From NCBI RefSeq assembly GCF_003324565.1, contig NZ_QOLA01000001.1, positions 828,782-892,781 of the forward strand: a stretch of 64,000 bases of DNA. Direction: 5' to 3'. This DNA comes from Streptomyces sp. SDr-06. Its GTDB lineage: Bacteria; Actinomycetota; Actinomycetes; Streptomycetales; Streptomycetaceae. Positions 15,840 through 24,726 of the stretch are shown here, piece after piece (within the stretch, counting starts at the first letter, position 1; each line of letters opens with the position of its first letter). The notes beneath the pieces were generated by a model. The model made no database searches, was not told where the DNA came from, and saw only the letters and a list, made by a program, of their open reading frames with translations. Position numbers and translations under genes: made by a program.

Positions 15840-16040
15840 CGGGCGGTCCGGCTCCCCCGCGGCCCGGTCGGCCGCGCTTCCTGCGGGCCGCGCGGCGTCA
15901 ACCGTCCGTTCACCCATGGTCGTTACCGTGCCGCTCACCGCGCAAGATCACCGGTGCAGCCGCGCTGCCCCGGCGCTCCGGCCGGTCCCCTTCATGCCGA
16001 CCGGCCGCGGCCTCGACCCTCTTGGATGGCACACTTCCCC

Positions 16041-16913
16041 ATGTCCTGGTTCGAATCGTTCATACTCGGGCTCGTGCAGGGGCTCACGGAGTTCCTGCCC
16101 ATCTCCTCCAGCGCGCATCTGCGGCTGACCGCCGCCTTCGCGGGCTGGCAGGACCCGGGTCCCGCGTTCACCGCGATCACCCAGATCGGCACCGAGACGG
16201 CCGTCCTCATCTACTTCCGCGCGGACATCGCGCGGATCGTCTCGGCCTGGTTCCGCTCGCTCACAGACCGCTCCCTGCGCGGCGACCACGATGCGCGGAC
16301 GGGCTGGCTGGTGATCGTCGGCTCGCTGCCGATCGGGGTGCTCGGCCTCGTCCTGAAGCACCACATCGACACCTCCTTCCGCGATCTGCGGGTGATCGCC
16401 ACGACGCTGGTCGTGATGGGCGTCGTGCTCGGCGTGGCCGACCGGCTGGCGGCCCGCGACGAGTCGGGCGGCCGGCACCGGGCCGCCCGGGAACGCAAGT
16501 CGCTGCGCGAACTCAGCACCAGGGACGGCCTGGTCTACGGCGTCTGCCAGGCCATGGCCCTCATCCCGGGCGTCTCGCGCTCCGGCGCCACCATCAGCGG
16601 CGGCCTGCTCATGGGCTACACCCGCGCGGCGGCGGCCCGTTACTCCTTCCTGCTCGCCGTCCCTGCCGTCCTCGCCTCCGGGGTCTTCGAGCTCAAGGAC
16701 GCGGGCGGCCCGGGGCAGGCGCCGATGGCGGCGACGCTGTTCGCCGCCGTCATCGCCTTCGCCGTGGGGTACGCGGTCATCGCCTGGTTCATGCGGTTCA
16801 TCTCCAGCAGGAGCTTCATGCCGTTCGTGGCCTACCGCATCGTTCTGGGCACCGCCCTGTTCGCCCTCATCGCGGCCGGGTCCCTCGATCCGGACGCGGG
16901 CGAAGGGCTCTGA
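16041..16913 (+). CDS. uppP: Undecaprenyl-diphosphatase UppP (BacA)
   Basis: 290 residues of polytopic membrane protein with both family signatures: LVQGLTEFLPISSSAHL (residues 11-27), carrying the catalytic Glu, and ALIPGVSRSGATISGGLL, carrying the Arg/Ser phosphatase site. The enzyme removes one phosphate from undecaprenyl pyrophosphate on the outer membrane face, recycling the peptidoglycan lipid carrier; overexpression gives bacitracin tolerance. The ATG at 16041 (MSWFESF) matches the usual N-terminus; an ATG 15 bp earlier is possible. The preceding 200 bp (15840-16040) show no gene. Confidence 0.95.
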   Translation: MSWFESFILGLVQGLTEFLPISSSAHLRLTAAFAGWQDPGPAFTAITQIGTETAVLIYFRADIARIVSAWFRSLTDRSLRGDHDARTGWLVIVGSLPIGVLGLVLKHHIDTSFRDLRVIATTLVVMGVVLGVADRLAARDESGGRHRAARERKSLRELSTRDGLVYGVCQAMALIPGVSRSGATISGGLLMGYTRAAAARYSFLLAVPAVLASGVFELKDAGGPGQAPMAATLFAAVIAFAVGYAVIAWFMRFISSRSFMPFVAYRIVLGTALFALIAAGSLDPDAGEGL

Positions 16914-16943
16914 CTCCCCTGTGCGGTGCGGCGGTTGGCGCGC

Positions 16944-17324
16944 TCAGCGGGCCGCCCGACCGGGGCCGCCCTCCCCCTTCAGCTCCTCCGCACGCAGGGC
17001 CAGGTCCTGGAGCACGTCGGCCGACGACACGTCCTGCTCGCCGCCGTCGTGGACCTCGGCAAGCGCCACGAAGGCCAGACTGAAGGCGGCGACCAGCTGC
17101 CGGATGGCCCCGCCGACCTCCCGGGCCACCAGGGTGGCCACCTCCTGCGGGGTGGCGTCGGCCGGGATCTCCATGCGCGGCATCGTCTCGTTGAGCAGAG
17201 CCGTGACGATGCCGATCTCCCGGTCCCCGACGGCCCGTTCGCCGTCCTCCTCCAGGCGGCGGCGGTAGTCCCCGGCCTCGGTGAGAATGCCGATCACTCG
17301 CTTGAGAACCTCGCTCTGCTCCAT
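16944..17324 (-). CDS. Conserved hypothetical protein
   Basis: 126 residues, largely helical and acidic, with no membrane segment. It has a C-terminal EELKGEGGPGRAAR tail and a central stretch ADATPQEVATLVAREVGGAIRQ. No domain is recognised. The ATG at 17324 lacks a clear ribosome-binding site, and a GTG 30 bp upstream (17354) is an alternative start. Convergent with uppP, 30 bp apart. Length and composition suggest a streptomycete-restricted family. Confidence 0.6.
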   Translation of the reverse strand: MEQSEVLKRVIGILTEAGDYRRRLEEDGERAVGDREIGIVTALLNETMPRMEIPADATPQEVATLVAREVGGAIRQLVAAFSLAFVALAEVHDGGEQDVSSADVLQDLALRAEELKGEGGPGRAAR

Positions 17325-17544
17325 GCCGCGAGGATAGGCGCAGACGCTCGCCACGGCCCGGACAACGCCCGGGCCGCGCCGGTCAGTTGCCGCACCGCTG
17401 CCGCACCCCGGCCGGTTCCCGCCGTCCGGATCACGCCGCCGGACCGATGCGTTCCGGCCGTCCCATCGTCCTCAACCGCCTCATGTTGGCTGAGAGTTCC
17501 CACTCCGTGGCGGTGGGTCACCTCCTGGCCGTAGGGTTGTCCTC

Positions 17545-17721
17545 ATGCCCCCGACTCACGACCGCCGCTCCCTTCGCCCTGCCGACGTGGTGAACGCGGA
17601 GATCCGCTCCCTGTGGGAGCGGTCCGACGGACGCCTCTCGCCCGAGGAGGAGGAGCGCTACCACTGGCTCCTGGTCGAGTGGGCCGCCGCCGTACGCACG
17701 GACGCCGTCCAGGCGGCCTGA
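17545..17721 (+). CDS. Small acidic protein, paralogue of the next gene
   Basis: 58 residues. The core (AEIRSLWERSDGRLSPEEEE followed by RYHWLLVEWAAAV) is two amphipathic helices ending in a W-A-A-A-V motif. The same pattern appears in the protein encoded at 17839-18036 (AIRALVDGADGHWPAEEYER, LLAEWAAAV), so the two are tandem duplicates. The ATG at 17545 follows a region without a strong Shine-Dalgarno. Function unknown. The 220 bp upstream contain no other supported gene. Confidence 0.6.
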   Translation: MPPTHDRRSLRPADVVNAEIRSLWERSDGRLSPEEEERYHWLLVEWAAAVRTDAVQAA

Positions 17722-17838
17722 CCCGGCCCGGCCCAAACCTCCCGAATCCTGTGACCTTGACCACCTCGGACCGCTCCCACCTGGGCTTCGGCCTGTTCGG
17801 CGGGGTCGGATGTCCGACCGGACCCGTAGCCTGGTGCC

Positions 17839-18036
17839 ATGTCCTCCTCCCCCGAACGGCCCGGCGCGGCGCCGACCGACGCGGATGCCGCCAACGACGC
17901 CATCCGTGCGCTCGTCGACGGCGCGGACGGGCACTGGCCCGCGGAGGAGTACGAGCGGCTGCTCGCCGAGTGGGCCGCGGCCGTGGGTGACGGCGCCCCG
18001 CTCGCCGCGGGAACCGTCTCCAAGCCGCAGGCCTGA
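17839..18036 (+). CDS. Small acidic protein, paralogue of the preceding gene
   Basis: 65 residues. After an N-terminal Ser/Pro/Ala-rich stretch it has the helix pair NDAIRALVDGADGHWPAEEY and ERLLAEWAAAVGDGAP, aligning with the gene 117 bp upstream over about 35 residues. No membrane segment or known domain. The ATG at 17839 starts the frame. Duplication and retention side by side suggests a paired role, perhaps as partners of a larger protein, but none is identifiable nearby. Confidence 0.65.
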   Translation: MSSSPERPGAAPTDADAANDAIRALVDGADGHWPAEEYERLLAEWAAAVGDGAPLAAGTVSKPQA

Positions 18037-18080
18037 GCCGCGCGAATTCCAGTTGCCGCGGTCCTTCTCACGGTGTTCAA

Positions 18081-18890
18081 GTGACCGCCATGGACACGCA
18101 CACGCCGCACGGCGACACCGCTGACGAACTGCTGGCGATCTTCGACCGGCAGCTGCGCAAGAACGCCCTGCCCGACGGGCCCCTGGCCACCGTCGAGCGG
18201 GCCGCCCGTGTCGTACGGCAGGTGGGTCCCGGCCCGGTGTGGAACGGCATCCTCTGGTCGGACCTGACGGCGGACACCGCCGACGCGGAGATCGCGGCGC
18301 AGGCGCGCCACTTCGCCTCCCTCGGCCAGGAGTGCGAGTGGAAGCTGTACGCGCACGACCGCCCCGCCGACCTCGGGCAGCGGCTGCGGGCGGCCGGTTT
18401 CGAGGCCGAGCCCGAGGAGACCGTCATGGTGGCCCGGGTGGCGGACCTCCCCCTCGACGTCGCGCCCGCGGACGGCGTAACCCTGTGTCCGGTCACCGAC
18501 GAGGCCGGGGTCGACCTCATGGCGCACGTCCACGACCGGGCCTTCGGCAACGACGGGTCAGGTTTCCGGGCGCGGCTGCTCGCCCAGTTCGCCGAGGCCC
18601 CCGAGACCGTCACGGCGGTCGTCGCGATGGCCGGCGACACCCCGGTGAGCGCGGCCCGCATGGACTTCCACCCCGGCACGGACTTCGCCAGCCTCTGGGG
18701 CGGCGGCACCCTGCCCGAGTGGCGCGGCAAGGGCATCTACCGCGCCCTGATCGCCTACCGCGCCCGCATCGCCGCCGAGCGCGGCTACCGCTACCTCCAG
18801 GTCGACGCGTCCGACCAGAGCCGCCCCATCCTGCGACGCCTCGGCTTCACCCCGCTGACCGTGACGACGCCGTACGTGCGCAAGCCGTAG
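18081..18890 (+). CDS. GNAT-family N-acetyltransferase
   Basis: 269 residues. The C-terminal GNAT core has the acetyl-CoA loop LPEWRGKGIYRALIAYRARI, matching the R/Q-x-x-G-x-G/A signature, followed by GYRYLQVDASDQSRPILRRLGF. The N-terminal 110 residues are a second, less conserved alpha/beta half as in tandem GNAT proteins. It probably acetylates a small molecule or protein amine. Start may be the GTG at 18081 or the ATG at 18090. Acceptor unknown. Confidence 0.85.
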   Translation: MTAMDTHTPHGDTADELLAIFDRQLRKNALPDGPLATVERAARVVRQVGPGPVWNGILWSDLTADTADAEIAAQARHFASLGQECEWKLYAHDRPADLGQRLRAAGFEAEPEETVMVARVADLPLDVAPADGVTLCPVTDEAGVDLMAHVHDRAFGNDGSGFRARLLAQFAEAPETVTAVVAMAGDTPVSAARMDFHPGTDFASLWGGGTLPEWRGKGIYRALIAYRARIAAERGYRYLQVDASDQSRPILRRLGFTPLTVTTPYVRKP

Positions 18891-18899
18891 GCCCCAGTC

Positions 18900-19685
18900 T
18901 CAGCCCCGGCCCTCGAACGCTCCGTGCCGGCCGGCCCCTGCGGCGAACCGCGCCGCGCCCGCGGCCGCCTCGCCCAGCGCGTGCGTGCCGTGCCGCACCT
19001 CGTTGAGCAGGGCCTCCGCCTCGCCGAGGCCCTCCTGTTCGAGCAGCGACATCCGGTCGTGGCGCAGGCAGACCGGCGGGAAGGCTGCGATCTCCGCGGC
19101 GAGCCGCTCCGCCGCCGCGCGGGCGGTGCCGTTCGCGACGACGCGGTCGGCGAGGCCGATGGCCCTCGCCTCCGCCGCGTCCACCGGCCGGCCGGTGAGG
19201 ACGAGGTCCATCGCGCGGCCCGCCCCGATGAGCCGAGGAAGGCGCACGGTCCCGCCGTCGATCAGGGGCACGCCCCAGCGCCGGCAGAAGACCCCGAACA
19301 CGGCGTCCTCCTCCATCACGCGTAGATCGCACCACAGCGCGAGTTCGAGGCCGCCCGCCACCGCGTGCCCGGCCACGGCCGCGATCACCGGCTTGGAGAG
19401 CCTGAGCCGGGTCGGGCCCATCGGCCCGTCGCCGTCCTCGGTCACGGTGTTGCCGCGTTCGGTGCCGATGGCCTTGACGTCGGCGCCCGCGCAGAACGTG
19501 CCGCCCTCGCCCCAGAGCACCGCCACCGCGGCCTCCTCGTCGGCCTCGAAGGCGCGGAAGGCGTCGGCGAGCAGGCGTGCGGTGGGGCCGTCCACCGCGT
19601 TGCGGACGCCGGGGCGCGACAGGATCACCGTGGTGACCGGGCCGCGCCGTTCGCTGCGTACCGGGGGGAGGGTCTCGTCCGTCAT
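18900..19685 (-). CDS. Enoyl-CoA hydratase/isomerase (crotonase) family protein
   Basis: 261 residues with the crotonase fold: TFCAGADVKAIGTE supplies the first oxyanion-hole amide and VAGHAVAGGLELALWCDLRV the second. FGVFCRRWGVPLIDGGTVRLP follows, with acidic residues near the usual active-site positions. Acts on acyl-CoA thioesters, in beta-oxidation or a side pathway. The start is the ATG at 19685; an upstream in-frame Met lacks support. It ends 9 bp from the convergent GNAT gene. Confidence 0.88.
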   Translation of the reverse strand: MTDETLPPVRSERRGPVTTVILSRPGVRNAVDGPTARLLADAFRAFEADEEAAVAVLWGEGGTFCAGADVKAIGTERGNTVTEDGDGPMGPTRLRLSKPVIAAVAGHAVAGGLELALWCDLRVMEEDAVFGVFCRRWGVPLIDGGTVRLPRLIGAGRAMDLVLTGRPVDAAEARAIGLADRVVANGTARAAAERLAAEIAAFPPVCLRHDRMSLLEQEGLGEAEALLNEVRHGTHALGEAAAGAARFAAGAGRHGAFEGRG

Positions 19686-19768
19686 GGCGCCAGCCGTAGC
19701 ACGGGGCGCCAACGGGCCACAAGTGCAGGGCTCTTGGCGTGCGGCGCCGGCTGCCGGAGACTGAGCCG

Positions 19769-20248
19769 ATGACGCAGCGCGTGGATCTCGGCACCCTCCT
19801 TGACCGCTTGGCCATCGACGAACTCGTCACCGGATACGCCGCGGCCGTCGACGACGGGGACTGGACCGCCTACCGCGCCCTGTTCTGCGCCGACGGCCGC
19901 GCCGACTACCGGCCGGCGGGCGGCATCGAGGGCCCGGCCGAGGAGGTGGCCCGCTGGCTCGCCGAGACGATGCGGCTCTTCCCGGTCCGCCAGCACCTGA
20001 TCACCAACCGTCTCGTGACCCTCCAGGATCTCGGTGGCTATCCGGGCGACCGGGCCGAGCTGCGCGCCGACTACCTCAACCCCATGTGCTTCGGCGGTGA
20101 CGGCGGTGGGACGCCCTCCGCGCCCGACTTCGAGTCCGGTGGGCGCTACGCGTTCTCGCTGCTCCGCACGGACACCGGCTGGGGGCTGCGGTCGGTGACC
20201 GTGCACGAGAAGTGGCGGCGGATGTCGGGGGCGCTCGCCGGGGGCTGA
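19769..20248 (+). CDS. NTF2-like (SnoaL-fold) protein
   Basis: 159 residues with the cone-shaped NTF2/SnoaL pattern: DRLAIDELVTGYAAAVDDGDWTAYRALFCADG at the N-terminus, then RQHLITNRLVTLQ and YAFSLLRTDTGWGLRSVTVHEKWRR. Such folds serve as hydratases, isomerases or dehydratases of steroid-like or polyketide substrates. The ATG at 19769 has GGAGA 9 nt upstream. No paired biosynthetic genes are adjacent. Confidence 0.82.
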   Translation: MTQRVDLGTLLDRLAIDELVTGYAAAVDDGDWTAYRALFCADGRADYRPAGGIEGPAEEVARWLAETMRLFPVRQHLITNRLVTLQDLGGYPGDRAELRADYLNPMCFGGDGGGTPSAPDFESGGRYAFSLLRTDTGWGLRSVTVHEKWRRMSGALAGG

Positions 20249-20358
20249 GCGGCGGGCGGGACGCGCCGGGCGCCCCGCCGTCTGTGCGCGCGGGCGCCGC
20301 TCCCCCACACTGGTCAGTGCGGGGGCCACTGATCACGGGGGTGGCGAGGAGGCGCGGT

Positions 20359-21930
20359 ATGCGGATTCCGGTCGGCCGTCATACACCACGACTGACGTCG
20401 GCCTGGTGGCGCGGCGCGGCCGCGGTGCTCGCCGGGGCGCTGCCCGCGCTCGCCTTCCCGGCGCCCTCGCTGTGGTGGTTCGCGTACGTGGCGCTCGTGC
20501 CCTGGCTGCTTCTGGTCCGCTCCGCGGGCAGTGCGCGGCGGGCCGCGCTGGACGGCTGGCTCGGCGGCACCGGTTTCATGCTGGCCGTGCACCACTGGCT
20601 GCTGCCCAGCCTCAATGTCTTCATCGTGGTGCTCGCGGCGCTGCTCGGGCTGTTGTGGGCGCCCTGGGGCGTGCTCGTGCGCTCGACGCTGGGCGGCCGC
20701 CCGAGTACCCCGCGGGCGCTGACGGCCGTCGTGGTGGTGCCCTCGGGCTGGCTGATGGTCGAGCTCGTCCGGTCGTGGCAGGGGCTCGGCGGTCCGTGGG
20801 GGCTGCTCGGCGCGAGCCAGTGGGAGGTCACGCCCGCGCTGCGGCTGATGTCGGTGGGCGGGGTGTGGCTGGTCAGCCTGCTCGTGGTCGCGGTGAACAC
20901 CGCCGTCGCCCTGGGTGTGGCACTCCCCCCTGTGCGGATCGCGATGGTCTCGGCCCTGGTGGTGTGCGCCCTCACGACCGGTGCCGTGTGGATGTGGGCT
21001 CCGCACATGGAGCGGGACGGACATCTCCGGGTCGCCGTCGTACAGCCGGGTGTGATCGAGAACGGCGATGCCCGCTTCGCCCGCAGCGAGGCGCTGACCC
21101 GGGCCCTGGCGGGGCAGCACGTGGACCTCGTGGTGTGGGGCGAGAGCAGTGTCGGTCAGGACCTGACCGCCCGGCCGGACCTGGCCGCGCGGATCGCGGC
21201 GCTCTCCCGGGACCTGGACGCGGACATCCTGGTGAACGTCGACGCGCGCAGGTCCGACAAGCCGGGGATCTTCAAGAGTTCGGTCCTCGTCGGCCCCCAC
21301 GGCCCGACCGGGCAGCGCTACGACAAGATGCGGCTCGTGCCGTTCGGCGAGTACATCCCGGCCCGTTCGCTGCTCGGCTGGGCCACCTCGGTCGGCAAGG
21401 CCGCAGGCGAGGACCGCCGGCGCGGCACCACCCCGGTGGTGATGACGCTGCCGGACGCGGTGCGGGTGGGACCGCTGGTGTGCTTCGAGTCGGCGTTCCC
21501 CGACATGAGCCGCCATCTGGTGCGCGGCGGCGCCCAGGTGCTCATCGCGCAGTCGTCCACCTCGACGTTCCAGGACACCTGGGCGCCGGCCCAGCACGCC
21601 TCGCTGGGCGCGCTGCGCGCCGCCGAGACGGGACGCCCGATGGTCCATGCGACCCTGACCGGCATCAGCGCGGTCTACGGCCCGGACGGCGGCCGGATCG
21701 AGACGTGGCTGCCCACCACGGCCAGCACCTCCGCCGTGTACGACATCCCGCTGGCCACCGGCACCACGCCGTATGTGCGCCTGGGCGACTGGGCCGTGTA
21801 CGCGGCGCTCGTCGCGCTCGCCGTGTACTGCGCGGCCGAGGGCGCCCGTGCCCTCAGGAGGCCTGCTCCCACGCCTCCCGCACCACCCGCTCGCACAGCT
21901 CGTGCGTCGCAAGAGCGTCCTGTGCGCTGA
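20359..21930 (+). CDS. lnt: Apolipoprotein N-acyltransferase
   Basis: 523 residues: six or more N-terminal membrane helices (residues about 18-215), then a periplasmic-face nitrilase domain with the catalytic triad E262 (WGES), K323 (YDKMRLVPFGEYIP) and C375 (VCFESAF), and a last membrane helix near 490-505. It transfers the third acyl chain to the N-terminal Cys of lipoproteins. The ATG at 20359 has AGGAGG 8 nt upstream. Streptomyces usually carry two Lnt copies, with weak overall N-acylation. The final 77 bp overlap the convergent Gfo/Idh gene. GC-rich tail encodes a Pro/Ala/Arg-rich end. Confidence 0.92.
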   Translation: MRIPVGRHTPRLTSAWWRGAAAVLAGALPALAFPAPSLWWFAYVALVPWLLLVRSAGSARRAALDGWLGGTGFMLAVHHWLLPSLNVFIVVLAALLGLLWAPWGVLVRSTLGGRPSTPRALTAVVVVPSGWLMVELVRSWQGLGGPWGLLGASQWEVTPALRLMSVGGVWLVSLLVVAVNTAVALGVALPPVRIAMVSALVVCALTTGAVWMWAPHMERDGHLRVAVVQPGVIENGDARFARSEALTRALAGQHVDLVVWGESSVGQDLTARPDLAARIAALSRDLDADILVNVDARRSDKPGIFKSSVLVGPHGPTGQRYDKMRLVPFGEYIPARSLLGWATSVGKAAGEDRRRGTTPVVMTLPDAVRVGPLVCFESAFPDMSRHLVRGGAQVLIAQSSTSTFQDTWAPAQHASLGALRAAETGRPMVHATLTGISAVYGPDGGRIETWLPTTASTSAVYDIPLATGTTPYVRLGDWAVYAALVALAVYCAAEGARALRRPAPTPPAPPARTARASQERPVR

Positions 21931-22759
21931 GCGTCTTGCCCGCCCGTACGGCGTCGAGGAAGGCGAGGACCGCCTGCTCGATGCCGCGCTGGCGGGCCAC
22001 CGGCACCCAGTCGCCGCGGCGGCGCACGGTCGGCTGCCCCTTGTGGTCGATCACCTCGGCGAGGTTGAGGACCTGGCGCTTGGTGTCCTGGCCGGAGACC
22101 TCCAGGATCTCCTCGGTGGAGCCGTTCATGCGGTTCATGGTGCCGATCGCGGTGAAGCCCTCGCCGGAGAGCTGGAGCACCACGTGCTCCATCAGGCCCG
22201 CGCGGACCCGGGCCCGTACGACGGTGTGCTCGATCGGCCCCGGCACGAGGAAGCGCAGTGTGTCCACGACGTGGATGAAGTCGTCGAGCACCAGGGTGCG
22301 CGGGTCCTCGGGGAGTCCGACGCGGTTCTTCTGCATCAGGATCAGCTCGCGCGGATGGTCGGCGCACTGGGCGTAGCCGGGGGCGAGCCGCCGGTTGAAG
22401 CCGACGGTGAGGCCGACCCCGCGCTCCTCGGCGAGCGCCACGAGCCGCTCGGAGTCGGCGAGTTCGTACGCCAGCGGCTTGTCGACATACGTCGGGACGC
22501 CCGCCTCGATCAGCCGGGTCACGATCTGCGGGTGCACCGCGGTCGGCGCGTGCACGAACGCCGCGTCGAGGTCCTGCGCGAGCAGCGAGTCGAGGTCGGC
22601 GTGGCACCGCGCGGCGGGGACGCGGTGGGCGTCGGCCACCTTCGCGAGGGTGGCCGGGGTGCGGGTCTGCAGATGCAGTTCCGTACCGGGCAGCGTGGCC
22701 AGGACGGGCAGATAGGCCTTCTGCGCGATGTCCCCGAGTCCGATGCAGCCGACCTTCAC
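21854..22759 (-). CDS. Gfo/Idh/MocA-family oxidoreductase
   Basis: 301 residues. An N-terminal Rossmann domain (VGCIGLGDIAQKAYLPVLA) is followed by the family signature VDKPLAYELADSERLV with the catalytic Lys, then an alpha/beta catalytic domain with DDFIHVVDTLRFLV. Oxidises or reduces sugars or related alcohols with NAD(P). Start GTG at 22759 overlaps the stop of the FAD monooxygenase gene by 4 bp (GTGA), so translation is coupled. Both are probably controlled by the divergent TetR protein. Substrate unknown. Confidence 0.88.
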   Translation of the reverse strand: MKVGCIGLGDIAQKAYLPVLATLPGTELHLQTRTPATLAKVADAHRVPAARCHADLDSLLAQDLDAAFVHAPTAVHPQIVTRLIEAGVPTYVDKPLAYELADSERLVALAEERGVGLTVGFNRRLAPGYAQCADHPRELILMQKNRVGLPEDPRTLVLDDFIHVVDTLRFLVPGPIEHTVVRARVRAGLMEHVVLQLSGEGFTAIGTMNRMNGSTEEILEVSGQDTKRQVLNLAEVIDHKGQPTVRRRGDWVPVARQRGIEQAVLAFLDAVRAGKTLSAQDALATHELCERVVREAWEQAS

Positions 22760-23994
22760 AGGGTCTCCTGTCGCCGAGTGTTGTCCTGCTTGATTGCCTG
22801 GTCAGCATACGTGCGCCCGGGTGGCTGCCAGGTGGCGATGTCCTTGAAGGAGCGGAGCACGAAGGAGGGGCCGAGGCGCGAGAGCGTACCGATGAGGGTG
22901 TCGCGGACCGCGATGGCCACCGGGCCGCGCATCAGGTTGAGGCGGGCGGCCCGGTCCGCCCGTCGCGCGATGCCCATGGTGCGCGGCAGCCGCTCGGCGC
23001 TGTAGCGGTCGAGTCCGTCGGCGGGGTCGGCCCGCGGCGACATGTGGTGGGCGAGGACCACGGCGTCCTCGACGGCCTGGTTGCCGCCCTGGCCGAGCGT
23101 GGGCGCCATGGCGTGCGCAGCGTCGCCGACCAGGGCGACCCGGCCCCGGTGGTAGGCGGGCAGCGCCGTGGCCATCCAGTACACGTCGTTGCGCAGCACC
23201 GGGCCGCCCTCGGCCGCGTCGAGGACGGCCGGAACCGGGTCGTGCCAGGTGCCGAACAGCCTGCGCAGTTCGGCCAATTCACCGTCCGCGGCGTGCCCGC
23301 CCGGCGCGGTCCTGGCCGCCGCGTACGCGTACACCCGGCCGTCCTTCAGGGGCTGGGTGCCCCAGATGCGGCCGGGCCCCCAGGTCTCGTGCGGAGCGAA
23401 GGGCCGGCCGGGGCCGGGCACCACGACGCGCCATGTGGTGAATCCGGCGTAGGCGGGTCCCGGGTGGGCGGGGAAGAGGGCCGTGCGCAGCGTGGAGTGG
23501 ATGCCGTCGGCGCCGACCACCAGGTCCGCCGCGATGTCCCCGGCGGCGGTGCGGAGCACCGCGGGTCGGTCGGCGCCCCCGTGGTCGACCAGTTCGGCGG
23601 CCGCGCCGGTGCGCACGGTGCCTTCGGGCAGCGCGGCGGCGAGGATGTCGATGAGGGTGGCCCGGTGCAGCAGGACGACCGGGCCGCCGAACGCCTCGGC
23701 CGCGGCCCGCGGGTCGGTGCGCGAGAGCCAGCGCCCGCCCGGGGTGCGCAGGCCGCCCTCGCCCTGCCAGGCGGCGAGCGCCCGGAGGGGGTCGCCCAGG
23801 CCGATGACGTCCAGGGCGCGCTGGGCGTTGGGCGCGAGCGCGATGCCCGCGCCGACCGGCCTCAGCTCCTCGGCCCGCTCCAGGACGGTGACCTGCCAGC
23901 CGCGCCGGATCAGCGCGGCGGCGGCGGTGAGCCCGCCGATGCCGCCGCCGACGACCACCGCTCGCGCCGCGGCGCCCCTGCCGTTCCCGCTCAT
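22756..23994 (-). CDS. FAD-dependent aromatic-type monooxygenase
   Basis: 412 residues in the class A flavin monooxygenase fold: GxGxxG site VVGGGIGGLTAAAALIRRG at the N-terminus, the DG motif LVVGADGIHSTLR and the GD motif ALVGDAAHAMAPTLGQGGN. Resembles salicylate/6-hydroxynicotinate-hydroxylase-like enzymes that hydroxylate aromatic substrates with NAD(P)H and O2. The ATG at 23994 starts directly next to a TetR-like operator. First gene of a two-gene operon with the Gfo/Idh oxidoreductase. Could oxidise a xenobiotic or antibiotic. Confidence 0.9.
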   Translation of the reverse strand: MSGNGRGAAARAVVVGGGIGGLTAAAALIRRGWQVTVLERAEELRPVGAGIALAPNAQRALDVIGLGDPLRALAAWQGEGGLRTPGGRWLSRTDPRAAAEAFGGPVVLLHRATLIDILAAALPEGTVRTGAAAELVDHGGADRPAVLRTAAGDIAADLVVGADGIHSTLRTALFPAHPGPAYAGFTTWRVVVPGPGRPFAPHETWGPGRIWGTQPLKDGRVYAYAAARTAPGGHAADGELAELRRLFGTWHDPVPAVLDAAEGGPVLRNDVYWMATALPAYHRGRVALVGDAAHAMAPTLGQGGNQAVEDAVVLAHHMSPRADPADGLDRYSAERLPRTMGIARRADRAARLNLMRGPVAIAVRDTLIGTLSRLGPSFVLRSFKDIATWQPPGRTYADQAIKQDNTRRQETL

Positions 23995-24007
23995 GACACT
24001 CCCTCCG

Positions 24008-24047
24008 ACTACACCCGTAGTGCGCGCCACGCTACTACAGCTGTAGT
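24008..24047. promoter_or_regulatory. Twin TetR-type operators
   Basis: ACTACACCCGTAGT (24008-24021) and ACTACAGCTGTAGT (24034-24047) are two copies of the same palindrome, each followed by GCGCG, with centres 26 bp apart. They fill the 73-bp gap between the divergent FAD monooxygenase and TetR starts, the classic position for an autoregulating TetR repressor. Confidence 0.8.
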
Positions 24048-24067
24048 GCGCGGGATAGATTGCTCCC

Positions 24068-24670
24068 ATGACCGCACGCCCCCCGCGCACCCCGCGCGGC
24101 GAACTCATCGCCGACACCGCGCTGGCCCTGCTCGTCGAGCGCGGCATGCGCGGGCTGACCCACCGGGCCGTCGACGAGCTCGCCGGACTGCCGCCCGGCT
24201 CGACCTCCAACCAGGCGCGCACCCGGCAGGCTCTGCTGGAGGTGGCGGTGGGACGGCAGGCCGAACGGGAGGCCAGAGTGCTCGTTCCCGCCGAGCTGCC
24301 GGTGCCCGGCGGCGGCCTCGACGACCTGGCCGCCTCGCTCGCCCTGGCGCTGCACCGCTATCTGACCGGCAACCGCGAACTGCTCGTGTCCCGATACGAG
24401 TTGGCCCTGGAGGCGACCCGGCGCCCCGAACTCCGCGCCTACTACGACGCGGCCGGGCAGCGGTTCAGGGAGCCCCTGGTGGCGCTGATGCGGGCGGCCG
24501 GGTCCGAGGCGCCCGAACGCCACGCGCTGTCCCTGATCTCCTGGAGCGAGGGGCTGATGTTCTCCTGCGCCGCCGGTTCGTACCACGCCGAGGTGCCCTC
24601 CGAGCCGGAGATCCGCCGCGGCTTCACCGAGTTGCTGCGCGGCATGCTCGCCGGGCCGCCGCCGCGATGA
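24068..24670 (+). CDS. TetR-family transcriptional regulator
   Basis: 200 residues. The N-terminal helix-turn-helix runs LIADTALALLVERGMRGLTH then RAVDELAGLPPGSTSNQ; helices after residue 70 form the ligand and dimer domain (SLALALHRYLTGN, ISWSEGLMFSCAAGS). It most likely represses the divergent monooxygenase/Gfo-Idh operon and itself via the twin palindromes at 24008-24047; the inducer is probably an aromatic or related compound. The start is an ATG at 24068. Confidence 0.9.
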   Translation: MTARPPRTPRGELIADTALALLVERGMRGLTHRAVDELAGLPPGSTSNQARTRQALLEVAVGRQAEREARVLVPAELPVPGGGLDDLAASLALALHRYLTGNRELLVSRYELALEATRRPELRAYYDAAGQRFREPLVALMRAAGSEAPERHALSLISWSEGLMFSCAAGSYHAEVPSEPEIRRGFTELLRGMLAGPPPR

Positions 24671-24726
24671 ACGGTGCGCCGCGATAACCAGTGGCCCCGG
24701 TCGCGGCCGTCGGCCAGGATGACGCC

